Below, in pieces: positions 53,408 to 62,461 of a stretch of 64,000 nucleotides of DNA. Where the stretch lies: the NCBI RefSeq assembly GCF_002355595.1, contig NZ_AP017422.1, forward strand, positions 6,328,823-6,392,822, in the 5' to 3' direction. The notes below the pieces were generated by a model. It was not told where the DNA came from. It was given only the letters and a program-made list of their open reading frames with translations, and ran no database searches. This DNA comes from Filimonas lacunae. GTDB lineage: Bacteria; Bacteroidota; Bacteroidia; Chitinophagales; Chitinophagaceae. Within the stretch, counting starts at the first letter, position 1, and each line of letters opens with the position of its first letter. A program made the position numbers and the translations under genes.

Positions 53408-54283
53408 ATGGCGCAATTTGGCAAATTATCAGCAGGCAGAAGCAAGCCCAGTTATGTATACAGTATCATTGGTGTAGCCATTGTACTGTTAATCATGGGA
53501 ATAATGGGATGGTTGTTCCTCAATTTCAGTCAGGCCAGCAACGCCTTTAAAGAAGATATCCGCATCAGCGCCTACCTGCGTACCCTGAATAAAGATTCTA
53601 TCAGTCAGATTCAGCAGTTTATAGCAGGCCAGCCTTTTGCCCGGGAGGTAAAGTATATTAATAAAGAAACCGCGAAGGAAATCTGGAACAAGGAAAATAA
53701 TGAAGACTGGAGTAAATTCCTGGACTATAACCCCCTGCCGGAAAGCATTGACTTTTACACCAAGGCGCAGTATGTAAATAACGACAGCCTGAAAAAGATC
53801 TCTACCGTATTAATGTCGGCCTACGGCAACCAGATCACCGATTTACAATACCCGCAAAGCCTGGTAAGCAGCCTGAACGAGCGCACCAGCAAACTGGGCG
53901 CTATTTTCCTGGTAATAGCCATAGTGTTGTGCGTTATTATAGTAGTAAGCATAGATACCACCATTCGCCTGGCCATGTTCAGCAACCGCTTTTTAATTAA
54001 AACCATGCAAATGGTAGGCGCCACCCGTGGTTTTATTGTGAAACCGATGGACTTGCGCGCTGTGTTAAACGGGCTTATCAGCTCGGTAATAGCCATCGCT
54101 ATCCTTTTCAGTGTGATACAATGGGCCGAAAATCAGTTTCCACAACTGAAAGCCATCCATAACACACAGTTAACACTCATTTTATTTGGCGGCATGATTG
54201 CCATAGGCGTAGGTATTTCTTTATTCAGTACCCACCGTAGTGTAATGAAATACCTGAAAATGAAACTGGACGATCTGTATTAA
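53408..54283 (+). CDS. ftsX: Cell division ABC transporter permease FtsX
   Basis: 291-aa membrane protein that with FtsE controls septal peptidoglycan hydrolysis. One N-terminal helix about 18-38 (YSIIGVAIVLLIMGIMGWLFL), a periplasmic domain about 40-160 (DIRISAYLRTLN; EIWNKENNEDWSKFLDYNPLPESIDFY), then three helices of the FtsX core (AIFLVIAIVLCVIIVV; MVGATRGFIVKPMDLRAVLNGLISSVIAIAILF; LTLILFGGMIAIGVGISLF). Complete and typical. ftsE is not beside it, which is usual in Bacteroidota, where ftsX precedes DUF3098 and uppP. Confidence 0.95.
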   Translation: MAQFGKLSAGRSKPSYVYSIIGVAIVLLIMGIMGWLFLNFSQASNAFKEDIRISAYLRTLNKDSISQIQQFIAGQPFAREVKYINKETAKEIWNKENNEDWSKFLDYNPLPESIDFYTKAQYVNNDSLKKISTVLMSAYGNQITDLQYPQSLVSSLNERTSKLGAIFLVIAIVLCVIIVVSIDTTIRLAMFSNRFLIKTMQMVGATRGFIVKPMDLRAVLNGLISSVIAIAILFSVIQWAENQFPQLKAIHNTQLTLILFGGMIAIGVGISLFSTHRSVMKYLKMKLDDLY

Positions 54284-54307
54284 ACGATAGACTTTAAAAG
54301 TGGAAAA

Positions 54308-54336
54308 AGGCCCCGCATAAAACGGGGTCTTTTTTA
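54308..54336 (+). terminator. Terminator after ftsX
   Basis: Plus strand CCCCG / CGGGG stem, loop CATAAAA, followed by TTTTTTA; about 25 bases after the ftsX stop. Confidence 0.88.
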
Positions 54337-54436
54337 TTTCCCGACTGAAAATGTTAAAAAAACGCTTATTTTTCGGCACATTTACTGCCCTTTGGCAGTA
54401 TCCCCTTGATTAAAAATAACCTCAAACCCAACTACC

Positions 54437-55471
54437 ATGAAGTATTCAGTGTTACTACTGACAACAGCACTATTTATTTCCGGCGCACAGGCGCAAAAAG
54501 TTGATTTAGACCGGTACACGATCCAATATCAGTATCGCGATCTGCCACACAGGCCCATTAGTCCCAATGCATTGAGTTATTATGCCCGTGCAGTAGTGCC
54601 CGGCAACATCAGCAATTCTATTCCGTTAGAAACCATTGAAGGGAATATTGTGATCGATGGTTTAAAATGGGACGCCCAAAACCCAGCCATCAGTGTTACC
54701 CTTACTGCCAGCGATTTAAGTTTCAGCGATATTGAGATAAAAGAGAACGTAGAAATTAAAAAGGATAAAGATGGTAAAGAAACCGGCCGTGTATACACCT
54801 ATTTTGCCACCGCCAAATACAGCCTTACCTGCACCGGTAAAGCGGTAGACAACCAGGGCGTGGTTATTTACAATGCGGCGTTGGGCACTTCCAGCACCTA
54901 TACCTCTTCTTCCTACAACAACCGGCGCGAAGCTTCTGAGTACTGGAACAATAACAGGATTGAAGTAAAAAAGTCGCTTACTGCCAATATTATTAATAAT
55001 GCCACCGCCAACCTGAGCCGTGGCCTGAGCAACGATTTTGGCTTTCCCCAGCGTGGTGGTTACGACTACCTGTGGATACTGAACGCGAAAAAACACCCCG
55101 AACACCAGGCACAGCAGGAAGCCATTGAAAAAATCAAGATCGCTTTTGCGCACATGACAGCTAATGAGTCACTCGACAGCTTTAGCGCTGCTATGGCTCC
55201 TATCCTGGACTATTTTGAATCGGTAAAAACCAAATACCCGGGCACAGATAAAGCTGACCGTAAAATGCGCTACAGCAGCTACTATAATAAAGCCGTGATA
55301 TACATGTACCTGGATATGCCGGAAAAGGCCATCCCGGAAGCAGAAGCCCTGGCGGCAAACGGTTATGATGAGCGGGATGGTGAAACCCTGAAAAAATTGG
55401 CTACTGCCTTGAACGATCTTTTTCTAAGAAATGCTAAAAGATCAAGACATTTTGCGCCACAGACTAATTAA
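54437..55471 (+). CDS. Secreted protein of unknown function, 344 aa
   Basis: Signal peptide 1-19 (FISGAQAQ). The mature protein has a beta-rich N-terminal part about 20-150 (DRYTIQYQYRDLPHRPISPNALSYYARAVVP; IEGNIVIDGLKWDAQNPAISVTLTASDLSFSDIEIKENVEIKKD) and a helical, TPR-like C-terminal part about 215-335 (QQEAIEKIKIAFAHMTANE; MRYSSYYNKAVIYMYLDMPEKAIPEAEALAANGYDERDGETL). No family recognised with confidence; similar periplasmic proteins occur in Bacteroidota. It is inserted between ftsX and DUF3098, with the ftsX terminator before it. Confidence 0.8.
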   Translation: MKYSVLLLTTALFISGAQAQKVDLDRYTIQYQYRDLPHRPISPNALSYYARAVVPGNISNSIPLETIEGNIVIDGLKWDAQNPAISVTLTASDLSFSDIEIKENVEIKKDKDGKETGRVYTYFATAKYSLTCTGKAVDNQGVVIYNAALGTSSTYTSSSYNNRREASEYWNNNRIEVKKSLTANIINNATANLSRGLSNDFGFPQRGGYDYLWILNAKKHPEHQAQQEAIEKIKIAFAHMTANESLDSFSAAMAPILDYFESVKTKYPGTDKADRKMRYSSYYNKAVIYMYLDMPEKAIPEAEALAANGYDERDGETLKKLATALNDLFLRNAKRSRHFAPQTN

Positions 55472-55515
55472 TTTTCAGAAATCCACTATTTTGCAGCCAC
55501 AAAACCAGGTAACAT

Positions 55516-55767
55516 ATGTCTGACAAAAAACCGTCAATTCCGGTATTATTTACAAAAGAGAACTACATGTGGATGCTTATTGGAGCAGCAGTAGTGGCTT
55601 TAGGTTTATTGCTCATGTCTGGCGGTAAAAACGAACCCAACCAGTTCGACTATAAAGTGGTATACAGCTTCAGACGCATTACATTAGCGCCCATCGTAAT
55701 TGTGTTAGGATTGCTGATAGAAATATATGCCATCTTCAAAAAGCCAAAGAAGAACGCTGACGCGTAA
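55516..55767 (+). CDS. DUF3098 domain protein
   Basis: 83 aa with two membrane helices about 17-36 (YMWMLIGAAVVALGLLLMSGG) and 52-70 (ITLAPIVIVLGLLIEIYAIF), a charged N-terminus and basic tail (KKPKKNAD). The NEPNQFDYKVVYSFRRITLAPI segment between helices is the DUF3098 signature. Function unknown; its conserved place between ftsX and uppP in Bacteroidota suggests a link with division or cell-wall lipid recycling. Starts at ATG 55516. Confidence 0.92.
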   Translation: MSDKKPSIPVLFTKENYMWMLIGAAVVALGLLLMSGGKNEPNQFDYKVVYSFRRITLAPIVIVLGLLIEIYAIFKKPKKNADA

Positions 55768-55859
55768 TCTGAAATAAACAAACTCAAAAAGCGGTGGAAA
55801 CGACAACGTACCATCGCTTTTTATTTTTACACCCGGCACCAATTAGTCTCTTTATTCTT

Positions 55860-56654
55860 ATGACAACTTTTCAATCTATTGTAATTGCCATTATTGAAGG
55901 CATTACAGAGTTTTTACCTGTATCCTCTACCGGACATATGATCATTGCCAGCTCTTTATTAGGCATTGCGGAAGATGATTTTACCAAGTTATTTGAAGTA
56001 GCCATTCAGTTAGGCGCCATTGTTTCGGTGGTGATACTGTATTGGAAACGCTTTTTTCCACTCAACCGCTGGGCATTCTATATTAAACTGATAGTAGCCG
56101 TAATACCAGCCCTTTTACTCGGCTTTCTGTTTTCAGACAAAATTGATGAATTGCTGGAAAGCCCCACTACTGTGGCCGTTGCTTTATTGCTGGGTGGTAT
56201 AGTGTTGTTATTTATTGACCGCTTATTTACCACTCCTGCTATTGAAGAAGAACAGGGTATCAGCTATCCTAAAGCTTTTATTACAGGTATATGGCAGTGT
56301 TTAGCCATGATTCCAGGTGTAAGTCGTAGTGCTGCCAGCATTATTGGTGGTATGCAGCAAAAAATGACACGTAACCTGGCTGCAGAATTTTCCTTTTTCC
56401 TGGCTATCCCTACCATGGCGGCAGCAACAGGCTACAAACTGCTGAAAACCTTCAAAACCCATCCTGAAATTTTAAAAGACAGCCACAACCTGATGTTACT
56501 GGCACTGGGTAATGTAATAGCGTTTGTAGTAGCCATGCTGGCCATTAAATTTTTCATTGGCTATATTCAGAAATACGGCTTCAAACTATTTGGCTGGTAT
56601 CGCATTATTATAGGAGCTGTTTTGCTGGTGCTTATTTATAAGGGAGTTTTATAA
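55860..56654 (+). CDS. uppP: Undecaprenyl-diphosphatase UppP
   Basis: 264 aa from ATG 55860 ([29 protein letters not shown]). The in-frame GTG 22 codons upstream is unlikely, since the conserved helix starts at once. Motifs: [14 protein letters not shown] (the Glu-rich and histidine active-site region) and [10 protein letters not shown] about 160-170, with eight helices. It dephosphorylates undecaprenyl diphosphate outside the membrane so that the lipid carrier can be reused for peptidoglycan and for the polysaccharide of this window; overexpression of this family gives bacitracin resistance. 92 bp after DUF3098. Confidence 0.96.
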   Translation: MTTFQSIVIAIIEGITEFLPVSSTGHMIIASSLLGIAEDDFTKLFEVAIQLGAIVSVVILYWKRFFPLNRWAFYIKLIVAVIPALLLGFLFSDKIDELLESPTTVAVALLLGGIVLLFIDRLFTTPAIEEEQGISYPKAFITGIWQCLAMIPGVSRSAASIIGGMQQKMTRNLAAEFSFFLAIPTMAAATGYKLLKTFKTHPEILKDSHNLMLLALGNVIAFVVAMLAIKFFIGYIQKYGFKLFGWYRIIIGAVLLVLIYKGVL

Positions 56655-56716
56655 ACATCCAGCTGCAGGCAGCATCGTAACAAAAAACTAGCATTACACG
56701 AATAACAAACAACCCA

Positions 56717-58081
56717 ATGCAAACCGCATCTAAAAAGGTAATTAATGGCTGGGCCATGTACGACTGGGCAAACAGTGTGTATAACCTGGTTATTACCTCC
56801 ACTATATTCCCGGCTTATTATACTGCCATCACTCTTACCAAAGAAGGCAGCAAGGTGAGCTTCTTTGGGCATACGATAGAAAACTCGGTTTTGCTGGATT
56901 ATACACTGGCAGCCGCTTATCTTATCATAGCACTCATAAGCCCTGTATTAAGTTCTATAGCAGACTATTCGGGCAACAAGAAAAAGTTCATGCAGTTTTT
57001 CTGTTATGTGGGTGCGCTCAGCTGTTGTGCACTGTTTATGTTAACACCTTCTATGAATGCCGCTTTTGAGCCCACCGGTTTCAGTCCTTTTGTGCTGGAA
57101 GCAGGCATGTTGTTTTTTATGCTGGCAGCTGTAGGTTATTGTGGCAGCCAGGTATTCTACAACGCCTACCTGCCCGAAATAGCCGCAGAACCAGACCAGG
57201 ACAGGGTAAGCGCCAAAGGTTTTGCCTACGGCTATATAGGCAGCGTGCTGCTGCAGATTGTTTGCTTTATAATAGTAATGAAGCCACAGTTGTTTTTTAT
57301 TCCAGCCGATCCGCAATACAAATACTTTCCCGCCCGTATCTCTTTTGTACTGGTAGGGTTATGGTGGCTGGGCTTTGCACAAATTCCCTTTAAACGGTTG
57401 CCGCTTTCTGCCCCTTCCACGGTTGCACGCAATGGCTCTGTTATCAAACATGGCTTTCAGGAACTGCAAAAAGTATGGAAGCAGCTACAGGGCTTACCTG
57501 TATTAAAACGCTTTTTGCGTTCTTTCTTCTTTTACAGCATGGGAGTACAAACTGTAATGCTGGCAGCTGCCATCTTTGGTAGCAAAACCCTGCATTTACC
57601 TACCGATATTTTAATACTTACCACGCTTATCATCCAGATAGTGGCTATAGCCGGTGCCTGGTTAATGAGTAAACTTTCCGGCCGCTTTGGCAACCTGAGC
57701 GTGCTGGCGGTAGTGATACTCATTTGGGTAGGCATTTGCATTGGCGCTTATTATACAGAAGCCGAAAACAACATGCAGTTTTTTATACTGGGTGGTAGCG
57801 TTGGCCTGGTAATGGGCGGTATACAAAGTCTTAGCCGTAGCACCTACGCCAAGCTAATGCCCGAAACCAAAGACACCGCATCTTTCTTTAGCTTTTATGA
57901 TGTAACGGAAAAGCTGGCGATAGTAATAGGTATGACCAGCTTTGGTTTTATTGAGCAAATCACCGGCAACAACATGCGCAACTCGGTATTAGCGCTGGGC
58001 CTTTATTTTATCATAGCTTTCATTCTGATGTTATTTGCCATTGGCAAACTGAAACAGGAAAAAAAAGCGGCAATACAATAG
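56717..58081 (+). CDS. MFS transporter, UMF1/Atg22-like
   Basis: 454-aa protein with 12 predicted helices of the UMF1 (Atg22-type) major facilitator group: starts KVINGWAMYDWANSVYNLVITSTIFPAYY, a family hallmark, and has VGYCGSQVFYNAYLPEIAAEPDQDRVSAKGFAYGYIGS about 140-180 and MGGIQSLSRSTYAKLMPETKDTASFFSFYDVTEKLAIVIGM about 370-415. The substrate is not known; members are often assigned to amino acids or peptides on weak evidence. Same strand as uppP, 62 bp later; its TAG is 3 bp before the next gene. Confidence 0.93.
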   Translation: MQTASKKVINGWAMYDWANSVYNLVITSTIFPAYYTAITLTKEGSKVSFFGHTIENSVLLDYTLAAAYLIIALISPVLSSIADYSGNKKKFMQFFCYVGALSCCALFMLTPSMNAAFEPTGFSPFVLEAGMLFFMLAAVGYCGSQVFYNAYLPEIAAEPDQDRVSAKGFAYGYIGSVLLQIVCFIIVMKPQLFFIPADPQYKYFPARISFVLVGLWWLGFAQIPFKRLPLSAPSTVARNGSVIKHGFQELQKVWKQLQGLPVLKRFLRSFFFYSMGVQTVMLAAAIFGSKTLHLPTDILILTTLIIQIVAIAGAWLMSKLSGRFGNLSVLAVVILIWVGICIGAYYTEAENNMQFFILGGSVGLVMGGIQSLSRSTYAKLMPETKDTASFFSFYDVTEKLAIVIGMTSFGFIEQITGNNMRNSVLALGLYFIIAFILMLFAIGKLKQEKKAAIQ

Positions 58082-58084
58082 CAT

Positions 58085-58945
58085 ATGAAACTGTACACAA
58101 TTGATACGGAACTGTTTAAACTGGATGGTGGCGCTATGTTTGGTGTAGTGCCCAAAAGCATATGGAATAAACTAAACCCGGCTGATGAAAACAATATGTG
58201 TACATGGGCTATGCGCCTGCTGTTAATTGAAGACGGCAAACGCCTGATATTAATTGACACAGGTATTGGCAATAAACAAGACACCAAATTCTTTAGCCAT
58301 TACTATTTACATGGTAATGCTACTTTAGACTCCTCCTTGGCCAAACATGGCTTTCACCGGGATGACATTACAGATGTAATACTTACCCACCTGCATTTTG
58401 ACCATGTAGGGGGTGCTATACTCAATACCAACGGCCAGCTAAGCACTGCGTTTAAAAACGCTACTTACTGGAGTAACCAAACGCATTGGGAAAGCGCCAC
58501 TAATCCTAATCAACGGGAGAAAGCATCTTTTCTGAAAGAGAATATATTACCTATACAGCAAAGTGGCCAGCTACAGTTTATCAATGGTCCGTTGGAAACG
58601 CCTATATATACTTCTCAAACGCCTTTCCTCGACAACATCACCATACGGTATGTAAATGGGCACACCAGCAGCATGATGTTGCCACAGATCACCTATAAAG
58701 GCAAAACCATTTTATACATGGCCGATCTGTTACCTTCTACTGGTCATATACCATTGCCTTATGTAATGGCTTACGATATGCGCCCATTGGAAACGTTGAA
58801 TGAAAAAACAGCTTTTTTACAGGAAGCGGTGGATAATAATTATATCCTTTTCCTGGAGCACGATCCTATACATGAATGCTGCACACTGCAAATGACGGAG
58901 AAGGGCATTCGCTTAGGTACTACGTTTGCCCTGAACGAAATATAA
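58085..58945 (+). CDS. MBL-fold metallo-hydrolase
   Basis: 286 aa. Zinc-binding motif LTHLHFDHVGG at about residues 102-112, then VNGHTSSMM about 195 and FLEHDP about 262, with an Asp in YMADL about 220, as in the metallo-beta-lactamase group that includes acyl-homoserine-lactone lactonases and other hydrolases. No signal peptide. Substrate uncertain. Starts 3 bp after the MFS gene, so the two are probably co-transcribed. Its stop directly abuts that of the convergent DUF3108 gene. Confidence 0.92.
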   Translation: MKLYTIDTELFKLDGGAMFGVVPKSIWNKLNPADENNMCTWAMRLLLIEDGKRLILIDTGIGNKQDTKFFSHYYLHGNATLDSSLAKHGFHRDDITDVILTHLHFDHVGGAILNTNGQLSTAFKNATYWSNQTHWESATNPNQREKASFLKENILPIQQSGQLQFINGPLETPIYTSQTPFLDNITIRYVNGHTSSMMLPQITYKGKTILYMADLLPSTGHIPLPYVMAYDMRPLETLNEKTAFLQEAVDNNYILFLEHDPIHECCTLQMTEKGIRLGTTFALNEI

Positions 58946-59734
58946 TTACCAGGAAATTAAAGACGACATAGGGTGCCGCAGGTTGCGGTATTGCATCATA
59001 TCTACTTTAATGCTACCTACCACTATAGGAGTTTCAATACGTAAAGGAATATGGTTAGGGTCGTCTGTTACCCAACAGTTCATTTTTTCCCCGCCCTGGA
59101 ACAGCGTGCCTTTCAGCAAAAGTGGTTTAAACTTGATGGCGCGAAACTTACCATATTTGGTTTTTACCGTTTCCTTCCCCTGGTAACGGATGTATAAATC
59201 ATACACTTCATTATCCAGGAACATTTTGAAAGGTATTTTATCGCCAACATTGTATTTATTGAAGTCGATATTGCGCATATAATATACAGCGCTTATTACA
59301 TCCTGGATACAGCCAGGCACTTTATACACCCCTTCCGTAGTAATGGCAGTGTTGGTTTGGTGGTTAAAAGTGACGTTTTCATATTTCTTATAACCGCCTT
59401 CATCAATATTGCGCACAAACTTGAGCGGTTGCAAACTACCCGTATCAAAATATGTTTCATACTTATCGCGCACCTTAAATATCCAGTCGTAGCTGGAATT
59501 AGAAGTGCCTTGCGCCAGTATGTGATACACCGGCGTATTGTTGAGCCTTTCCAGCGTACTGGAAAAGGAAGCAGTTCCTGCATTTACATAAATGCCTGCA
59601 ACAGCATAAAAGATGTTGTAAGTAATAGATTCACCAGGCTGAAAAGCTGTATTACGTAATCCACATAAATCATTCTCCGCAGACAGCTTGAGCCAGCAAA
59701 CCATACACAGTGTCAGAATTGTAAATTTTTTCAC
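58946..59734 (-). CDS. DUF3108 exported protein
   Basis: 262 aa from a GTG at 59734 (MKKFTILTLCMVCWLKLSAE signal peptide; no suitable ATG). The mature part is a beta-barrel-like lipocalin-type fold (FQPGESITYNIFYAVAGIYVNAGTASF; CIQDVISAVYYMRNIDFNKYNVGDKIPFKMFLDNEVYDLYIRYQGKETVKTKYGKFRAIKFKPLLLKG) characteristic of DUF3108. These periplasmic proteins have no settled function; envelope or lipid roles are suggested by their fold. It lies 2 bp after the membrane gene on the same strand and probably shares its transcript. Confidence 0.88.
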   Translation of the reverse strand: MKKFTILTLCMVCWLKLSAENDLCGLRNTAFQPGESITYNIFYAVAGIYVNAGTASFSSTLERLNNTPVYHILAQGTSNSSYDWIFKVRDKYETYFDTGSLQPLKFVRNIDEGGYKKYENVTFNHQTNTAITTEGVYKVPGCIQDVISAVYYMRNIDFNKYNVGDKIPFKMFLDNEVYDLYIRYQGKETVKTKYGKFRAIKFKPLLLKGTLFQGGEKMNCWVTDDPNHIPLRIETPIVVGSIKVDMMQYRNLRHPMSSLISW

Positions 59735-59736
59735 GG

Positions 59737-60744
59737 TTATTTTCTGAATAGTTTAATACTCAATATAAACAAACTTCCGGCCAATGATGGTAATATTAAG
59801 TTAATCCCCCATATACCAGCAGCTGTAGCAATAATACCAATAGTATTTGTGCTTAGCAAACCAAATAATTGTAAACTCGCCTGTCCTCTTACACCCAATT
59901 CGGCAATAGGAATAGTAGGTACAATGGCCAGCACCAAAAACATTACGCAAATAATCCACCAACCATCTATAATACCAATATGCACTTCAAAAACCTGCAT
60001 CAATAATAAATATTGAGCAGTAAATACCACAAAACGCACTACAGACAACATCAGCACATTGGTTAACTCTTTCCAATGAAAGGTTTCTACCTTTTGTATA
60101 AAAAAGCTGTATTTAGAAACAAAAGGAATGCGCTCTATAATGGATGTGATACGGGATAATTTGTAATATACCAGCAATAGTAAAACAGTGCCTACAATAA
60201 TAGCATACAGCATGCCATCGAACCAGAAAGCAGAAAGCCCCTGTAATTGCCGTCCTTCCGTAAGCACATAGGAACGCAGGTATATTAACCCACCAATACC
60301 CGCCACCAGGGTTACTATCAACTGGCTTACACTTCCTATTAAGGTAAGAGCAATAGAGCGCAAACGATTACCCTCATCCATATACAGGATGCGGCCTACA
60401 TATTCCCCTACCCGGTTAGGCACAAACAGGCTTAGCGCCAGCCCCGACAGCACCGCCTTAAAAGCCTTCCATAAAGTAATATGCTGCACAGGCGCCACCA
60501 GCACCTGCCACTTACGCGCTTCAATGCCCCAGTTTACAAGGCTTAACGCCATTACCACCCAAAACATCCATTGCTTTGGCCCCAGAAAGGACTGCTTAAT
60601 AACATCCCAGGAAGAATGAAAATTTGCCTGATTTTGTATACGCTTATACATAGCGTACGTTAAAATGATAAACAGTACAGGACCAACAATATAGTTTAGC
60701 AATATCTTATACTTACGCTTCAGCTTCGTTCTATTTTTATTCAA
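59737..60744 (-). CDS. Lysylphosphatidylglycerol synthase TM region/UPF0104-like protein
   Basis: 335 aa from a TTG at 60744 (no ATG near; TTG at 60759 also possible). About eight to nine helices with the family features FVPNRVGEYVGRILYMDEG about 100-120 and IPIAELGVRGQASLQLFGLLS about 275-297. Such proteins are membrane flippase-like or glycolipid transferase relatives. The lysyl-transfer domain is absent, so it is not a full MprF. It overlaps nothing and is 2 bp before the DUF3108 gene. The divergent ruvC gene begins 52 bp away, with no clear promoter box. Confidence 0.83.
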   Translation of the reverse strand: MNKNRTKLKRKYKILLNYIVGPVLFIILTYAMYKRIQNQANFHSSWDVIKQSFLGPKQWMFWVVMALSLVNWGIEARKWQVLVAPVQHITLWKAFKAVLSGLALSLFVPNRVGEYVGRILYMDEGNRLRSIALTLIGSVSQLIVTLVAGIGGLIYLRSYVLTEGRQLQGLSAFWFDGMLYAIIVGTVLLLLVYYKLSRITSIIERIPFVSKYSFFIQKVETFHWKELTNVLMLSVVRFVVFTAQYLLLMQVFEVHIGIIDGWWIICVMFLVLAIVPTIPIAELGVRGQASLQLFGLLSTNTIGIIATAAGIWGINLILPSLAGSLFILSIKLFRK

Positions 60745-60796
60745 ACCTACGGTAAAACAATTATTTATAACAGGGGATGGTTTATTTTCACAGCGG

Positions 60797-61366
60797 ATGA
60801 AGAAACCTGATTACATAGTAATGGGCATAGACCCGGGCACGCTTATTATGGGCTATGCTATTATTGCTGTTCGCGGCAGCACTACCGAAATGATAGTGAT
60901 GGATGTGCTTAAACTGGGGATGCATAAAGATATTTACCAGCGATTAGAAAAAATTCACACAAAAGTGTGTGAGTTAATAGCCCTGCATAAACCCAGCCAC
61001 TTTGCTATTGAAGCGCCTTTTTTTGGAAAGAACGTACAAAGTATGTTAAAACTGGGACGCGCCCAGGGCGTGGCTATAGCCGCTGCTATGCAAGGCAGCA
61101 TACCTGTAACAGAGTATCCACCCAAAAAGGTAAAACAATCCATTACAGGTAACGGCAACGCCGACAAGGAACAGGTTTGGAAAATGTTACAGCAGATTTT
61201 AAAGCTGGACGAAAAGCCCGCTTATTTCGATGCTACCGATGCCCTTGCTGTAGCGTTGTGTCATCATTACCAGCTTACTTCTCCTTTAGGCAAAGCCACC
61301 AAAGGCCTGAAAGGCTGGGAAGATTTTATTGCCAAAAATCCGGGACGGATTTCTATAAATAAGTGA
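60797..61366 (+). CDS. ruvC: Crossover junction endodeoxyribonuclease RuvC
   Basis: 189 aa. Resolves Holliday junctions by paired nicks within RuvABC. Active-site acidic residues: Asp in MGIDPGTLIMGYAII near residue 11, Glu in FAIEAPFFGKNVQSMLKLGRAQGV about 70, and the Asp pair in YFDATDALAVALCHHY about 144-147; the basic loop is KVKQSITGNGNADKEQV. Complete. Its TGA is a normal stop, which matters for judging the TGA codons in the RteC-like frame. Ends overlapping the convergent HIT gene by 14 bp. Confidence 0.97.
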   Translation: MKKPDYIVMGIDPGTLIMGYAIIAVRGSTTEMIVMDVLKLGMHKDIYQRLEKIHTKVCELIALHKPSHFAIEAPFFGKNVQSMLKLGRAQGVAIAAAMQGSIPVTEYPPKKVKQSITGNGNADKEQVWKMLQQILKLDEKPAYFDATDALAVALCHHYQLTSPLGKATKGLKGWEDFIAKNPGRISINK

Positions 61367-61742
61367 TAATTTTTGCCTGGGCAGCAGCCAGCTCTTCCGG
61401 TTCTGCCTTCTTTTTACCCGCCAGTATATCTGCATCTCCCATGCCGTTCATAGGTATCAGGTGCACATGCACATGCGGCACTTCAAAACCCAGGGTTAAA
61501 ATATTTACCCGGTCGCAGGGAAAAGCCTGTTGAATGGCTTTGGCAATAGGTTGCGCAAAAGGAAGTATGCCTTCCAGGTACTCTACAGGCAAATCAAATA
61601 TCCGGTCTGTTTCTATTTTAGGCACTACCAGCACATGCCCTGCTGTGGCAGGAAAAATATCCAGGAAAGCAAAAAAGCGATCGTTCTCTGCAATCTTATA
61701 GGAAGGTATTTCGCCGGCAATGATTTTTGAAAAAAGTGTCAT
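61353..61742 (-). CDS. HIT-family (HINT-like) nucleotide hydrolase
   Basis: 129 aa from ATG 61742 (MTLFSKIIAGEIPSYKIAENDRFFAFLD). The histidine triad motif HVHVHLIPM is about residues 96-104, and the N-terminal FSKIIAGEIPS is typical. Probably a purine nucleoside phosphoramidase acting on AMP-linked substrates in the cytoplasm. An upstream in-frame non-ATG extension is unlikely since the family starts here. It follows the greA terminator. Confidence 0.94.
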   Translation of the reverse strand: MTLFSKIIAGEIPSYKIAENDRFFAFLDIFPATAGHVLVVPKIETDRIFDLPVEYLEGILPFAQPIAKAIQQAFPCDRVNILTLGFEVPHVHVHLIPMNGMGDADILAGKKKAEPEELAAAQAKIITYL

Positions 61743-61800
61743 AGATCTGTATCTGTTTAAAACAGGAAAATTAATTAAAATCGTGCCGCATCCCAAGCAC

Positions 61801-61828
61801 AAAAAAGGCTGTCCGGTTAAGAACAGCC
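61801..61828 (-). terminator. Terminator after greA
   Basis: Minus strand GGCTGT / ACAGCC 6-bp stem with a 10-base loop followed by TTTTTT; it lies 40 bases after the greA stop and before the HIT gene. Confidence 0.8.
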
Positions 61829-61868
61829 CTTTGTATAATGTTCAGGCATAACAACCTGCCGGTAAAGG

Positions 61869-62342
61869 CTAAATAGAAATATTTTCTACTTTAAATTTCA
61901 TCGTTCCATTGGGAGCGTGCACTTCTGCAATATCTCCTATTACTTTACCTAAAAGCCCCTTACCAATAGGCGAACTGATAGATATTTTTCCAAGCTTCAG
62001 ATCTGCTTCTTTTTCTCCTACCAGCTGATAGGTAACCGTTTTTTTAGTGGCTACATTGGTAATAGTCACTTTCGTTAATATAGAAGCTTTGCTCGTATCA
62101 ATCTCGTCAGTGCTTACCACACGAACACTCGCTATCTGGCTTTCCAGTAGCGCCATTTTAGCTTCCAGTATACCTTGAGCCTCTTTGGCAGCGTCATATT
62201 CCGCATTTTCACGAAGATCTCCCTTCTCGCGTGCTTCAGCAATAGCTCTGGCAGCACCCGGACGGTCAACGGTTTTCATCCGTTGAAGCTCTTCTTTCAT
62301 TTTTTCGAGTGTCTCTTTGGTTACATACATCACGTCACTCAT
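61869..62342 (-). CDS. greA: Transcription elongation factor GreA
   Basis: 157 aa. The N-terminal coiled-coil finger (about 1-75) that enters the RNA polymerase channel contains RPGAARAIAEAREKGDLRENAEYDAAKEAQ with the acidic tip residues, and the C-terminal FKBP-like domain (about 85-157) has KISISSPIGKGLLGKVIGDIAEVHAPNG. It stimulates cleavage of backtracked RNA. Start ATG 62342; 3' terminator present. Upstream lies the terminator of the dehydrogenase gene. Confidence 0.97.
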   Translation of the reverse strand: MSDVMYVTKETLEKMKEELQRMKTVDRPGAARAIAEAREKGDLRENAEYDAAKEAQGILEAKMALLESQIASVRVVSTDEIDTSKASILTKVTITNVATKKTVTYQLVGEKEADLKLGKISISSPIGKGLLGKVIGDIAEVHAPNGTMKFKVENISI

Positions 62343-62368
62343 AGTAAATCTTTGTTTTATGAGGGATA

Positions 62369-62404
62369 AAAAAAATACAACGCCACAGCAAAACTGTAGC
62401 GTTG
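62369..62404 (-). terminator. Terminator between the dehydrogenase gene and greA
   Basis: Minus strand CAACGC-ACAG / CTGT-GCGTTG stem with one A/C bulge pair and a 5-base loop, followed by eight T. It ends the dehydrogenase transcript. An exact TATATTTG box at 62421-62428 lies upstream on the same strand; if used for greA, this hairpin would be in its leader. Confidence 0.85.
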
Positions 62405-62461
62405 CAAATATGTAAAGTCACAAATATACTCTTTTTAGGCGGGTATTTAAAATGACAAATG

